Shown piece after piece: positions 15,701-23,828 of a stretch of 51,397 nucleotides of DNA (within the stretch, counting starts at the first letter, position 1; each line of letters starts with the position of its first letter). This stretch comes from an uncultured Oscillibacter sp. (lineage in GTDB: Bacteria; Bacillota; Clostridia; Oscillospirales; Oscillospiraceae), in assembly GCA_910579435.1 (NCBI GenBank), contig CAJTVF010000013.1, positions 1 to 51,397 of the forward strand, in the 5' to 3' direction. Made by a program: the position numbers and the translations under genes. The notes beneath the pieces were generated by a model, which did no database searches, was not told where the DNA came from, and saw only the letters and a list, made by a program, of their open reading frames with translations.

Positions 15701-16295
15701 CATCCCAGTCCACCAGGCCCCGGAGGTCCTCGTAATCCAGAGCCTCAATGCGCTGCATCTCGTGGGAGGTCCGGAAGCCGTCGAAGCAGTGCATGAAAGC
15801 GTAGCTGGAGTGGATGGCGCTGAGGTGGGCCACCGCCGCCAGGTCCATGGCCTCCTGGGGGGAGGCGGACATCAGCATGGCATAGCCGGTGGTGCGGCAC
15901 GTCATGAAGTCCGTATGGTCGCCAAAGATGGAGTGGTGGTTGCTGGTGACGACACGGGAGGCGATGTGCATGACGTTGGGGAGGAACTGGCCCCCCATGG
16001 CGTACATGGCGGGAATCATCAGCATCAGGCCCTGGGAGGAGGTGAAGGTGGTGGTCAGGGCGCCCGCCTGGGCCGCGCCGTGGCAGGTGCCCGCCGCCCC
16101 GGCCTCGGACTGCATCTGGATTACGTCCACCGTGGACCCGAACAGGTTCTTCCGCCCCTTGGCGGACCACTCGTCCACCTTCTCCGCCATGGGAGACGAC
16201 GGCGTGATGGGATAAATCGCCGCCACCTCCGTGAAGGCGTAGGCCACGTGGGCGGCCGCCGTGTTGCCGTCCATTACAACATATTTTTTGTTCAT
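12750..16295 (-). CDS. nifJ: Pyruvate:ferredoxin (flavodoxin) oxidoreductase
   Basis: An 1181-residue single-chain enzyme converting pyruvate and CoA to acetyl-CoA and CO2 with reduced ferredoxin. Domain I begins MDGNTAAAHVAYAFTEVAAI with the substrate-binding YPITPSSPMAE. The gamma-type domain is central. Two 4Fe-4S ferredoxin motifs follow near 692 (CIQCNRCAMSCP) and 750 (CLGCGVCLTACP). Additional cluster ligands start at CAGC near 821. The TPP domain carries GGDGWAYDIG near 970 and SNTGGQ near 1003. It is full length with nothing missing. AGAAGGAG precedes ATG. It lies 29 bp after the altronate-dehydratase-like gene, so it probably ends the same catabolic transcript, disposing of pyruvate made from the sugar acid. 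Confidence 0.97.
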   Translation of the reverse strand: MNKKYVVMDGNTAAAHVAYAFTEVAAIYPITPSSPMAEKVDEWSAKGRKNLFGSTVDVIQMQSEAGAAGTCHGAAQAGALTTTFTSSQGLMLMIPAMYAMGGQFLPNVMHIASRVVTSNHHSIFGDHTDFMTCRTTGYAMLMSASPQEAMDLAAVAHLSAIHSSYAFMHCFDGFRTSHEMQRIEALDYEDLRGLVDWDALQVFRRQCLNPEHPTNRGNNVNPDVYFQCKEGVNETTAALPDTVQHYMDEINKLTGRDYKLFNYYGAPDAEEVIVVMCSASEAVKETVDYLNQQGRKVGLLQIHLYRPFSVKHFAAALPATVKKIAVLDRSKEPGSVGEPVYLDVVTALAQAGRGNIQVVGGRYGLSSKDTTPGQFIAVYDNLRQDTPKNSFTIGIIDDVTHTSLDYTEVELPHPGQVSCKLWGLGGDGTVGANKNAISTIGLIAGKYAQAYFSYDTMKSGGLTQSHLRFGDEPIRSTYLVSSADFVAVHAPTYIHKYDTTEDLKEGGVYLLNCPWSAEELEDRLPGKVKRDLARKHAQFYIIDAAKLAVQVGLGANRTNSILQAAFFALTKVIPLDVAVEDMKKNNYNSYFKKAGQSIVDMNNAAVDVGVSAAVRVEVPESWADAADTPAPEIQASDFVKEIVLPMDRQQGGKLPVSVFKKHGVLNGTWENGTSAYSKRGVAVTVPKWNAESCIQCNRCAMSCPHAAIRPVLLTEEEKAGVPAGFETVPAKGLGKDAPAYSFRMQVSPYDCLGCGVCLTACPANQSEKSADALVMTPFEEMKPEQALFDQVAMNEKYLKPDVINSKSVKNIQFAKPYFQFSSACAGCAETTYIKLLSQMVGERMYAGNAAGCSSAISGGAPILPYCRDERGRGPAWEHSLFEDNAEFAYGFFHAQDAIRKELLIRLEALKEAGVAPEAVSAYLAGWEDAEKSRALTDALTAALEKAEQTEDVRCILENREFLAKKSVWAIGGDGWAYDIGFGGIDHVLAQNRDVNLLVLDTEVYSNTGGQSSKATPTSAVAKFAAGGKQIAKKDLGAIFMNYGYVYVAQAAMGADQAQTLKALREAESYPGPSIVICYCPCLEQHIKKGMGCSQDEMKKAVECGYWQLYRYDPRRTAEGKNPFQLDSAEPDTEKLLPFLMGENRFASLKNNFPGKADALYQRAVEDIKARCARYKKLAEGC

Positions 16296-16324
16296 ATTGG
16301 AAGCGCTCCTTCTCGTTTACTCGC

Positions 16325-17488
16325 TTATACGTAGTTGCAGACCCGGGCGATGGCCATTTCCGTAAAGCCCAGGGCCTCCGCCTTGGTCTGGCGGCCGCAG
16401 GCCACCTGCCGGACCAGCTCATAGAGCTCGCCGCCCAGCTCCTCCAGGGTCTTCTCCCCGTAAATCAGGGGGGAGGCGTCCAGGTCGATGTTGTCCTCCA
16501 TCTTGGCAAAGGTCAGCTTGTTCCCGGTGATTTTCACCACGGGGACGATGGGGTTGCCCGTGGGGGACCCCCGGCCGCTGGAGAAGACCACCACCTGGGC
16601 TCCGCCCGCCGCCATGGCGGCGACGGAAGAGGGGTCGTTGCCCGGGGTGTCCATGATGACCAGGCCGCTCTTGGCCTCCACCTGCTTGGCGTAGTCGTAC
16701 ACCGCCATGACGGGGCTGTGGCCCCCCTTGTGGATGCAGCCCAGGGACTTCTCCTCCAGAGTGGTGATGCCTCCGGCCTTGTTGCCGGGAGAGGGATTGC
16801 CCTCCCGAACCTCCTCGCCCACCAGGCGCAGGGCCTTCTCATAGCGCCGGACGATATCCAGGATGCGGTCATGGACCTCGGGGGAAGCGGCCCGCTTCGC
16901 CAGGATGTGCTCCGCGCCGATGAACTCGGTGGTTTCACTCAGAATGGAGCAGCCCCCGTCCTTCACCAGGCGGTCGCTGAGCTCGCCGATAACGGGATTG
17001 GCCGCAAGGCCGCTGGTGGGGTCGCTGCCGCCGCACTCGGTGCCCACGATCAGCTCCGACATGGGAAACTCCTTCTTTTGCAGCAGCGACGCCTCTGCCG
17101 CCATCTCTTTGGCGCAGCGCACGGCGATATCCACCGCCTTCAAGGTGCCGCCCACCTCCTGGATGACGACCTGCTTGAGGGGCTTGTTGGTCCGCTCCCG
17201 GATGGCCTTTACCACCAGGTCCATCTGGCAGTTCTCGCAGCCCAGGGAGACCACCACGGTGCCATAGACGTTGGGGTTGGCGGCGTAGCCCGCCATAACG
17301 TCCATGGTCAGCTGCTGGTCCGACTCCACCTGGGAACAGCCCTGCTGGTTGTTGAAGGTCACCGCGCCGTTGACCTGCTGGGCCACGATCCGGGTGGTGT
17401 CGGAGGCGCAGACGCTGGCGGGCAGGATCAAGACGTAATTGCGGACGCCCACCCGGCCGTCCGGCCGCTCATATCCAAAGAATGTCAT
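16325..17488 (-). CDS. UxaA-family dehydratase, large subunit
   Basis: 387 residues matching the C-terminal catalytic part of altronate/galactarate dehydratases (UxaA/GarD). It starts FFGYERPDGRVGVRNYVLIL and has conserved Cys/His-rich segments such as NNQQGCSQ, LGCENCQ and GTECGGSD. The family dehydrates sugar acids to 2-keto-3-deoxy acids using Fe(II). The SAF N-terminal domain is encoded separately by the preceding small gene, as in many Firmicutes. AGGAGG precedes the ATG, 12 bp after the small subunit. The substrate here is not decided; context with LarA-like, PdxA-like and GntP proteins points to a hydroxy acid or aldonate. Confidence 0.9.
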   Translation of the reverse strand: MTFFGYERPDGRVGVRNYVLILPASVCASDTTRIVAQQVNGAVTFNNQQGCSQVESDQQLTMDVMAGYAANPNVYGTVVVSLGCENCQMDLVVKAIRERTNKPLKQVVIQEVGGTLKAVDIAVRCAKEMAAEASLLQKKEFPMSELIVGTECGGSDPTSGLAANPVIGELSDRLVKDGGCSILSETTEFIGAEHILAKRAASPEVHDRILDIVRRYEKALRLVGEEVREGNPSPGNKAGGITTLEEKSLGCIHKGGHSPVMAVYDYAKQVEAKSGLVIMDTPGNDPSSVAAMAAGGAQVVVFSSGRGSPTGNPIVPVVKITGNKLTFAKMEDNIDLDASPLIYGEKTLEELGGELYELVRQVACGRQTKAEALGFTEMAIARVCNYV

Positions 17489-17500
17489 TCGATTCCCTCC

Positions 17501-17779
17501 TCAAACGTTGGTGGAGTGGCTCTCCACGTTGTGAACGTGGACGTGCTGTCCGGCCTGGATGTCCGTGACGGCGGAGCCGATGTGCTGGCCGTACTTGACC
17601 ACCAGCTCCCCCTGGGGGATGTCCCGGCAGGCCAGCTTGTGGTAGATGGTGATATCCTCCAGGGCGGTGAGGCGGCGGGTCTCGCCGCCGCAGTCGTACT
17701 CCACCGGGCTGTCCTTGGCGATGGGTTCGATGGCGACCACTACGTTGTCGGCGGGATCAATGAGCATTGCGTTCAGCAT
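17501..17779 (-). CDS. UxaA-family dehydratase, small SAF-domain subunit
   Basis: A 92-residue SAF domain equivalent to the N-terminus of altronate dehydratase. It begins MLNAMLIDPADNVVVAIEPI; GTAVTD-like IGSAVTDIQAGQHVHVHNVE near the end provides the His residues typical of the small chain. AAGGAG precedes the ATG. It pairs with the large subunit directly downstream. Confidence 0.9.
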   Translation of the reverse strand: MLNAMLIDPADNVVVAIEPIAKDSPVEYDCGGETRRLTALEDITIYHKLACRDIPQGELVVKYGQHIGSAVTDIQAGQHVHVHNVESHSTNV

Positions 17780-17836
17780 ATGGTTTCACTCCTTAACTTA
17801 CGGACTGCGCCGCAAAATGATTGCGATTTTGAAGGA

Positions 17837-19207
17837 TTACAGCGGAATCACCAGCGCGCCGATGAGCGCCAGCAGGAAAATGAACACGGAGGAGATAAAG
17901 GAGCCCAGGGTATAGGTTTTCAGTCCGCCGGTGATGGTGAGGCCGGACATGTTGGTCGCCACCCAGAAGCCGGAGTCGTTCACGTGGCCGATGGAGTTGC
18001 CGCCGGAGAGGCAGGCCAGGGCCAGCCACACCGGATGACAGCCGATGGCGGGGGCCACGGTGGCCATGATGGTCATGGAGGTCATGCCCGCCACGGTGCC
18101 GGAGCCCTGGGCCACGCGGAAGATCAGGCCGATCAGGTAGCACAGGAACATGGCGGGAACCACGGAGCTGGCCCCGGTGCTGAGCAGGGAGACGATGGAG
18201 TCCCCGATGCCCGTGGCGGCGATGACGGAGGAAAAGCTGCCGCCCGCGCCGGTAATCAGCAGCACCACGCCGGCGCTTTTCAGGGCCTCGCCGGCGGACT
18301 TCTCGAAGTTCTCCCGGCCGATGAACCGGATGCTCACCAGGTACGCGCCCAGGGTCCCCAGCAGCATGGCGATGACCTTCTCGCCAAGGAAGCGGCAGAT
18401 GACGGGGGACTCCTCAAACAGGGCGCTTCCCACGGTGCCCGCCAGGATGCAGACGATGGGGATGACGATGGGCAACAGGCTCATGGCGAAGGAGGGCCGG
18501 GGCCGGTCGGCGGCGGCGTCCTTCCTGGCGGACTCCAGAAGCTCCGTCACCACGTTAGAGCTGTGGTTGACGTCCTTCTCCTCGTTCCAGATGCCCCGGT
18601 CGTGAATCTTGAGGAACACGAAGTCGCTGAGCAGCACCGTAATCAGGCCCACCGCCAGGCCCACGCCCATCATAATGCCCAGGTCGAAGCCGAAGATGTC
18701 CGCCGCAGCCAGGGGATTCGGCGTGGGGGGCACCACGCAGTGAGCCGTCGTGGCGCCAATGGTCAGGCAACCGGTGACATAGCACATTTTCTTGTTGATT
18801 TTGGCGGCGATGGTGATGCCGATGGGAATCAGGATTACAAAGGTCACGTCGAAGAACACGGGGATGGACAGGACGAAGCCCGCCAGAGAGATGGCCCACA
18901 TGGCCCGCTTCTCCGGGAAGGCGGAGACGATCTTATCGGCAATCACGCCGGCGGCTCCGCTGTCGTTCAGCAACTGGCCCAGAATTACGCCGAAGCCGAT
19001 GGGAAGGCCGATGCCGGTCATCATATTGCCGAAGCCGGAGGAGATCGTGGACACGGTGTCCATCAGGCCCAGGCCGCCCATACCTCCCATGTACAGGCAG
19101 GCCAGCACCATTCCGATGGAGGCGTTGAGCTTTAAGACGATGATGCACACCAGGATGATGGCGATGGCAACCGCCAGGTGCAAAATCAGCATGGCAGGTG
19201 TTATCAT
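17837..19207 (-). CDS. GntP-family permease (gluconate-type H+ symporter)
   Basis: A 456-residue inner-membrane transporter with about 12-14 hydrophobic helices. Family features include MVLACLYMGGMGGLG near the N-terminus, GFGVILGQLLNDSGAA, VPPTPNPLAAADIFG, VAQGSGTVAGMTSM and SGGNSIGHVNDSGFW. GntP members import gluconate and related hydroxy acids. The ATG at 19205-19207 follows AAAGGAG; the track of upstream in-frame codons has no ribosome site. It lies upstream of the UxaA pair, so it probably brings in that enzyme's substrate. A foldback repeat separates it from the LarA-like gene. Confidence 0.93.
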   Translation of the reverse strand: MITPAMLILHLAVAIAIILVCIIVLKLNASIGMVLACLYMGGMGGLGLMDTVSTISSGFGNMMTGIGLPIGFGVILGQLLNDSGAAGVIADKIVSAFPEKRAMWAISLAGFVLSIPVFFDVTFVILIPIGITIAAKINKKMCYVTGCLTIGATTAHCVVPPTPNPLAAADIFGFDLGIMMGVGLAVGLITVLLSDFVFLKIHDRGIWNEEKDVNHSSNVVTELLESARKDAAADRPRPSFAMSLLPIVIPIVCILAGTVGSALFEESPVICRFLGEKVIAMLLGTLGAYLVSIRFIGRENFEKSAGEALKSAGVVLLITGAGGSFSSVIAATGIGDSIVSLLSTGASSVVPAMFLCYLIGLIFRVAQGSGTVAGMTSMTIMATVAPAIGCHPVWLALACLSGGNSIGHVNDSGFWVATNMSGLTITGGLKTYTLGSFISSVFIFLLALIGALVIPL

Positions 19208-19280
19208 AAATGGTTCTCCTTTCCAAATACACACACGGGCTATGCCCGGCGGAGGGCCTGCCCGGGCGGCGGGGCTTTAA

Positions 19281-19439
19281 GGAAGCACTGATTTAATCCC
19301 CGCGCACATCTTTACGCCATAAATTTCCGCTGATCTGCGTCAGAAAATCTTGAAATCCGCCAGGATTTCTGCGATTTTCTTCCTTGCCAGCGAAAATTTC
19401 TGGCGCAAATCTGCACACGTTGATTTAATCAGTGCTTCC
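19281..19439 (+). repeat. Foldback repeat family A, copy 2 (159 bp, TTAA duplication)
   Basis: Same terminal repeats as copy 1, flanked by TTAA at 19277-19280 and 19440-19443. The right-hand duplication contains the TAA stop of the LarA-like gene, so the insertion spared that protein. It lies between two genes of the same strand and would be transcribed as a long hairpin, possibly uncoupling gntP from upstream transcription. The central hairpin is GAAATCC-GCCA-GGATTTC. Confidence 0.93.
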
Positions 19440-20723
19440 TTAAAACAGATTTCCCTCGCTGTCGAAGGGCAGGTCGTAGAGGTCCGTGAGAATCTCAATG
19501 CTGGGATTGGCCTTCGCCTGGGGCAGCAGGCCCTCGGAAATCTCAATCTCGCCGATATGGGCGGTGTTGGGAATGCGGATCAGCTTCATATGCTCATGGT
19601 CCTCCGCCTCCGGACAGCACATCAGGGCCAGCTGGAGGGCCTCCCGGTCGTTGTCCATAATCATGGGAATCTTCATCAGGTGCAGGAAGGTGTTGGTCAC
19701 GCCGGTGGGATAGGTCATCTCCAGCTTCATCCGGTTCACCAGCCGCCGGGTGGTCACCTCCGCCAGGCCGATGCCCTGGGCGTTGCCGTGGGTCTCGTCG
19801 GTGATGTCCAGGACGACCACCTTTTCCGCGTCGATGCCGCCGGAGCAGTACTGGGGCAGGACGAAGCGGCCGGAGATGTTGGGGTCCATGCCGTCGCCGG
19901 AGATGTTTTTCCCAATCTTGTCCACCACCAGCACGTCGCACTCGTCGAAGAGCAGGCGGGCGATGGTCTGGTAAGAGATTTCCTTCAGCTTGGGCTCCTC
20001 GTCGATGATCTCCCGGGGGGTGAGGCCCTTGATGAGATAGGTGTCGTCATAGGCGTTCTCAATGACGGCGATTCCGCCCAGAACGGGGCAGTTCTCCAGG
20101 ATGGTCCGGCCGTACTCCTCCACCAGCTCGTGCATGATGGCGGGGCTCTGGTGGTGGATGGACTCCGCCCCCTTCTGCTTGCCCAGGCCAATGGCCATCA
20201 TCTTCATCAGACCGCTCTCATAGGGGCCCCGGAAGGAGGTGTGGGGCTTGATGCGGTTGAAGAGCAGGATGCCGTCCGCCTCGGAGGCGTTCTTGTCGAT
20301 GAACACCGGCTGCTTCCGCACGCCGGAGAGGCCGATCTGCACCGTCTCCATGGAGCTTTTGACGGGGCAGCCCATGGCCTCCTCCGTGATGCCGTAATCC
20401 TTGAGAATCTGGGTCTGGCCCCCGGCGGTGGCTCCGCCGTGGCTGCCCATGGCGGCTACAATGTAGGGCTCCGCCCCCTTGGATTTCACGAAATCCACCA
20501 TGGCCCGGGCCATGAGGGCGTTGTTGGTCATGCCCCGGCTGCCGCAGGTAATGGCGATCTTCATGCCCGGCCGGATCTTCCCGCCCAGGTCCTCCCGGTC
20601 CAGCTCCTTTTGGACGGTGGAGGCGATGTCCCCCACGGGGATGCAGCTCCGGTCGAAGTTCTGCCGGATGCGCACCATTTTGGGAATGGGTTGATTCTTG
20701 ATGAGATCGGTAATGGTTTCCAT
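19440..20723 (-). CDS. LarA-like (lactate racemase domain) protein
   Basis: A 427-residue protein with the DUF2088/LarA N-terminal fold (ITCGSRGMTN, VAAMGSHGGATA with His95, KPHTSFRG with His161, GLGKQKGA at 179-186). LarA epimerises lactate with a nickel-pincer nucleotide; wider family members racemise or epimerise other 2-hydroxy acids such as aldonates. It is longer-spaced than true LarA in the C-terminal part. I see no larB/C/E cofactor genes in the window, so cofactor must come from elsewhere. It may convert a sugar-acid stereoisomer for the UxaA enzyme downstream. ATG follows GAGGAG. Confidence 0.85.
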   Translation of the reverse strand: METITDLIKNQPIPKMVRIRQNFDRSCIPVGDIASTVQKELDREDLGGKIRPGMKIAITCGSRGMTNNALMARAMVDFVKSKGAEPYIVAAMGSHGGATAGGQTQILKDYGITEEAMGCPVKSSMETVQIGLSGVRKQPVFIDKNASEADGILLFNRIKPHTSFRGPYESGLMKMMAIGLGKQKGAESIHHQSPAIMHELVEEYGRTILENCPVLGGIAVIENAYDDTYLIKGLTPREIIDEEPKLKEISYQTIARLLFDECDVLVVDKIGKNISGDGMDPNISGRFVLPQYCSGGIDAEKVVVLDITDETHGNAQGIGLAEVTTRRLVNRMKLEMTYPTGVTNTFLHLMKIPMIMDNDREALQLALMCCPEAEDHEHMKLIRIPNTAHIGEIEISEGLLPQAKANPSIEILTDLYDLPFDSEGNLF

Positions 20724-20756
20724 GGAAAGACTCCTCTCAAGTTTTTTAGCCCCGCC

Positions 20757-21800
20757 TCACCCGCCGAAGGCCCGCGCCAGTAGCAGGCACAGATGGGGGA
20801 AAATCGCGGTGGCAATCAGCAGCCGGTAAACCTGCACCAGGATCAGCCGGGGGCTGTTGACGCCGATGTCCGCGGAAATCAGCGCCATGTCCCCGGCGCC
20901 GGCCGGGGTGAGCATCAGCATTCCCTCCCGCAGGGGCACATGAAAGCGCCGCTCCATCCACTTGCCGAAGAAACAGGCGTTGGCCAGCAGAACGGCGATG
21001 GTGATGACGGCGGCGAAAAAGACCGCCGCCGGATTTCCAAACCTGCCGGGGTCCAAAAGGCCCCCTATGTAGGCGCCGGAAACGACCTGCGCCGCCTGCC
21101 GGAGCCAGGAGGGAAAGGGAATGGAAAAGCCGGAGAGATTCAGCGCGAAGGCGATGAACAGGGGGAAGAGAATCGACGCGGCGGGAACGCCCAGCCAATT
21201 TCCCAGCCAGGCCCCGGCGGAGGCGGCGGCCAGCGCCAGAAGCAGCCGCGCCGTGCCCCGGCGGTCCGGGGTTCCGCCCTTCCGGGCGGCGGACTCCCCC
21301 TCTCCCTCCGGCATGGGAGGCGTAATGCGCTGTACCACTGCGGGGAATACCGCCACGCCCACCACCAGCCGGCAGAAGTGGACCAGCAGCACCTTGGACG
21401 CGTCCGCGCCGAAGTCCACGGCAATCAGCGTCACGTCGGAGATGCCGCCGGGCACCGCGCACACCAGGCAGCTCAGCAGATCGGAGTACCCCGCCAGGAA
21501 CAGCAGCGCGCCGATGACCACATTCACCAGCAGTAGCGAGCAGGTGATCATCACCACCGGCTTATAGAAGGTTTTCAGCTGCCGGAAATCGTCCCGGCTG
21601 GCGGAAGAGCCGATGAAGACCCCCGCCGCTACCTGGGCGATGTGTTTAGAGATGGGCGGCACCCCGCCGAAGTGAAACCCGGCGGCCAGCACCGCCGAGG
21701 CCGCTGCCGCGCCGATGAGCATCCCCGCCGGAACGCGCTTCCGGTAAAGGAGAAGGCCCACGGCGGCGCAGAGCGCCAAGGTCAAAGCCGTCTGAAACAC
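20757..21800 (-). CDS. AbrB-family membrane transporter
   Basis: A 347-residue protein with about ten hydrophobic helices in two repeated halves. The repeated motifs GGVPPISKHIAQVAAGVFIG and RQAAQVVSGAYIGG, together with VPGGISDVTLIAVDFGADAS and TPAGAGDMALISADIG, are characteristic of the AbrB ('ammonia monooxygenase' misnamed) permease family. Substrates are mostly unknown. The start is GTG 21798-21800, 5 nt after AGGAGG. It sits in the same minus-strand unit as LarA-like, GntP and the sigma-54 regulator. Confidence 0.85.
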   Translation of the reverse strand: MFQTALTLALCAAVGLLLYRKRVPAGMLIGAAAASAVLAAGFHFGGVPPISKHIAQVAAGVFIGSSASRDDFRQLKTFYKPVVMITCSLLLVNVVIGALLFLAGYSDLLSCLVCAVPGGISDVTLIAVDFGADASKVLLVHFCRLVVGVAVFPAVVQRITPPMPEGEGESAARKGGTPDRRGTARLLLALAAASAGAWLGNWLGVPAASILFPLFIAFALNLSGFSIPFPSWLRQAAQVVSGAYIGGLLDPGRFGNPAAVFFAAVITIAVLLANACFFGKWMERRFHVPLREGMLMLTPAGAGDMALISADIGVNSPRLILVQVYRLLIATAIFPHLCLLLARAFGG

Positions 21801-21859
21801 GGAATCCTCCTCATTTAGAACCAGCCAGCATGCAACGGTTGGGAAGACGGGTTCTCAAG

Positions 21860-23755
21860 TTATTTCAGCCCCTCCTGCCGCTTGCTCATCCGCCAGAGGG
21901 TGGTCCGGCTGACCCCCAGCTCCCGGGCGATCTCCTGTTTCGTCTTGCCCGGCTGGGAGGGGGGAAGGACCGGCGGCGAAAAGGCGGGCGGAACGCCCGC
22001 AGAAACACTGATGGGGGCGGCAAGGGGGACGCCGGAAAAGCTGTGGAGCTCGTTAAGGTCCTCCACCGTCACATCCGCCGCGTCGGACAGGACCACCAGC
22101 CGCTCGCAGATGTTGCGCAGCTCCCGGACGTTGCCGGGCCAGGCATAGCGGCACAGCAGCGCCTGGGCCTCCTGGGTGAGCTTCGGGACCTGCTTGCCCA
22201 GGCCCGCCGCCAGGATGCGGAGCTGCCCCTCCATCAGTGGAATCACGTCGTCCGGCCGTTCCCGCAGGGGCGGGATGGAGATTTCCAGGGCGTTGAGCCG
22301 GTAGAGCAGGTCGCTTCGGAATTTCCCCAGGGCGATCTGCTCCCGGATGTTGACGTTGGTGGCGGCGATGACGCGTACGTCGATGGGGATTACCGCCGCG
22401 CTGCCGATGCGGCGGATCTCCTTCTCCTGGAGGACCCGCAGCAGCTTCGCCTGGAGGGCCACGGGGATTTCCCCGATCTCGTCCAGGAAGATGGTCCCCC
22501 GGTGGGCCAGCTCAAACAGGCCCATCCGCCCCTCCCGGGACGCGCCGGAGAAGGAGCCGGGCTCATAGCCGAACAGCTCGCTCTCCAGGAGGCTCTCCGG
22601 AAGCGTGGCGCAGTTGATGGCCACGAAGGGCTGCGCCATCCGCCCGCTGGCGGAGTGGATGCTGTGGGCGAAGTGCTCCTTGCCGGTGCCGGTTTCCCCG
22701 GTGATGAGGACGTCGGAATCGGCCTTGCTGAATTTCTTGGCGATTTCCAACTTCTTCCGCATTTCCGGGTTCACGGCGATGATGCTGCGGAAGGTGTACT
22801 TGGCGGTGGGGCCCTTGCGGGCGAGGCTCTTTCGGATCTGGCGCTCCTCCTGGAGAATCTTGGAGGCGGCGCTGGTGGTGATCAGGGTGCCCGCGCCGGA
22901 GACCTCGCCGGAGATGAGCTTATAGCGGACGTAGTATTTCTGGCCGCCGATGGTCACCAGCTTCTCCTCCCCGTCCCGGCAGGGAACCTCCCGGCTGCCG
23001 ATGAAGGTCAGCCCGGCGTTCAGCCGCTGGACGGGGCCGCCCTTCCAGTCGGAGAGGAAGGCCAGGCCGTACAGCTGATACGCCTGGCCGTTGGCCTCCA
23101 GGATATGGCCGGTCTCGTCCACCGCCATGACCGCGTCGTCGCTGTTGTCCAGAATCATGCGGATGATGTTGGTTTTCGTCCGTTCGGTGTTGATGAGCCG
23201 GGCGGCGTTCAGGGCCTCCTGAATGGCCCGCTCCAGAGTGGCGGGCCGGATGCGGATATAGGTGCAGGGAAAGCCCTGCTCCCGGCAGATGTTGCTGACG
23301 GTGCCGCCGCTGACAATGGCCTCCATGCCGTCCCGGCGGCAGGCGTCCACCGCCTCGCAGGCGGTCTGCTCGTCCACCACGTTATAAAGCCGCAGTTCCG
23401 CCCGGCAGAGCTCGCTGAGCCCGGGGAGCACCTCCTCCAGCCCTTCGTGGTGAAGACACAGGCCGATTTTTCCGGGGTGGAAGGACTCCCGGCACTCCAG
23501 CAGGGCGGACAGGATATCCGTCCCGTCGAAGTTCAGGTGGGTGATATGCTTTCCGGGATACCGCCCGCAGAGCATCTGGTAGGTGATGCCCCGGGCGATG
23601 ATGACATCGTAGTGGTTCAGGTGGTTCAAAATTTCGGGGCTGCCGAAGTGGTGCATGGCGTCGATGCGCACCTCGTCGGTCTGCAATTTCCGCAGCAGGT
23701 CTCCAATATAGCCCAGCTGATCCGGGGAGGGGGCGAATACAATGACGTTGACCAT
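21860..23755 (-). CDS. Sigma-54-dependent enhancer-binding activator (PrpR-like N-terminus)
   Basis: 631 residues. Residues 1-195 form a PrpR-type sensor domain (IIARGITYQ, VSGGTVSNI). Residues of about 200-320 are a PAS domain (NSDDAVMAVDETGHILEANG). The AAA+ domain has Walker A GETGTGKE near 350, the sigma-54 contact loop as GSFSGA near 400 (usual GAFTGA) and Walker B TIFLDEIGEIP. A Fis-type HTH follows at the C-terminus (QEIARELGVSRTTLWRM). It should activate RpoN promoters by ATP hydrolysis from distant sites. A canonical GG-N10-GC promoter and an upstream palindrome precede the pdxA-tctBAC genes. PrpR domains usually sense a pathway intermediate. Confidence 0.95.
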   Translation of the reverse strand: MVNVIVFAPSPDQLGYIGDLLRKLQTDEVRIDAMHHFGSPEILNHLNHYDVIIARGITYQMLCGRYPGKHITHLNFDGTDILSALLECRESFHPGKIGLCLHHEGLEEVLPGLSELCRAELRLYNVVDEQTACEAVDACRRDGMEAIVSGGTVSNICREQGFPCTYIRIRPATLERAIQEALNAARLINTERTKTNIIRMILDNSDDAVMAVDETGHILEANGQAYQLYGLAFLSDWKGGPVQRLNAGLTFIGSREVPCRDGEEKLVTIGGQKYYVRYKLISGEVSGAGTLITTSAASKILQEERQIRKSLARKGPTAKYTFRSIIAVNPEMRKKLEIAKKFSKADSDVLITGETGTGKEHFAHSIHSASGRMAQPFVAINCATLPESLLESELFGYEPGSFSGASREGRMGLFELAHRGTIFLDEIGEIPVALQAKLLRVLQEKEIRRIGSAAVIPIDVRVIAATNVNIREQIALGKFRSDLLYRLNALEISIPPLRERPDDVIPLMEGQLRILAAGLGKQVPKLTQEAQALLCRYAWPGNVRELRNICERLVVLSDAADVTVEDLNELHSFSGVPLAAPISVSAGVPPAFSPPVLPPSQPGKTKQEIARELGVSRTTLWRMSKRQEGLK

Positions 23756-23828
23756 AGCACTTCCCTTTCTTCACAAGGCGCAGGAGCTCGCCGCGTTCAA
23801 CGGGTCCAGGCGAGCCTGAGGAAAGAAC

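Noticed and set aside
13041..16334. Very long plus-strand open frame opposite PFOR
   Set aside because: It is a GC-rich antisense shadow, Gly/Val/His-rich with no domain pattern, and PFOR is complete on the other strand. The same applies to long shadow frames opposite LarA, the sigma-54 regulator, transketolase and the mutase.
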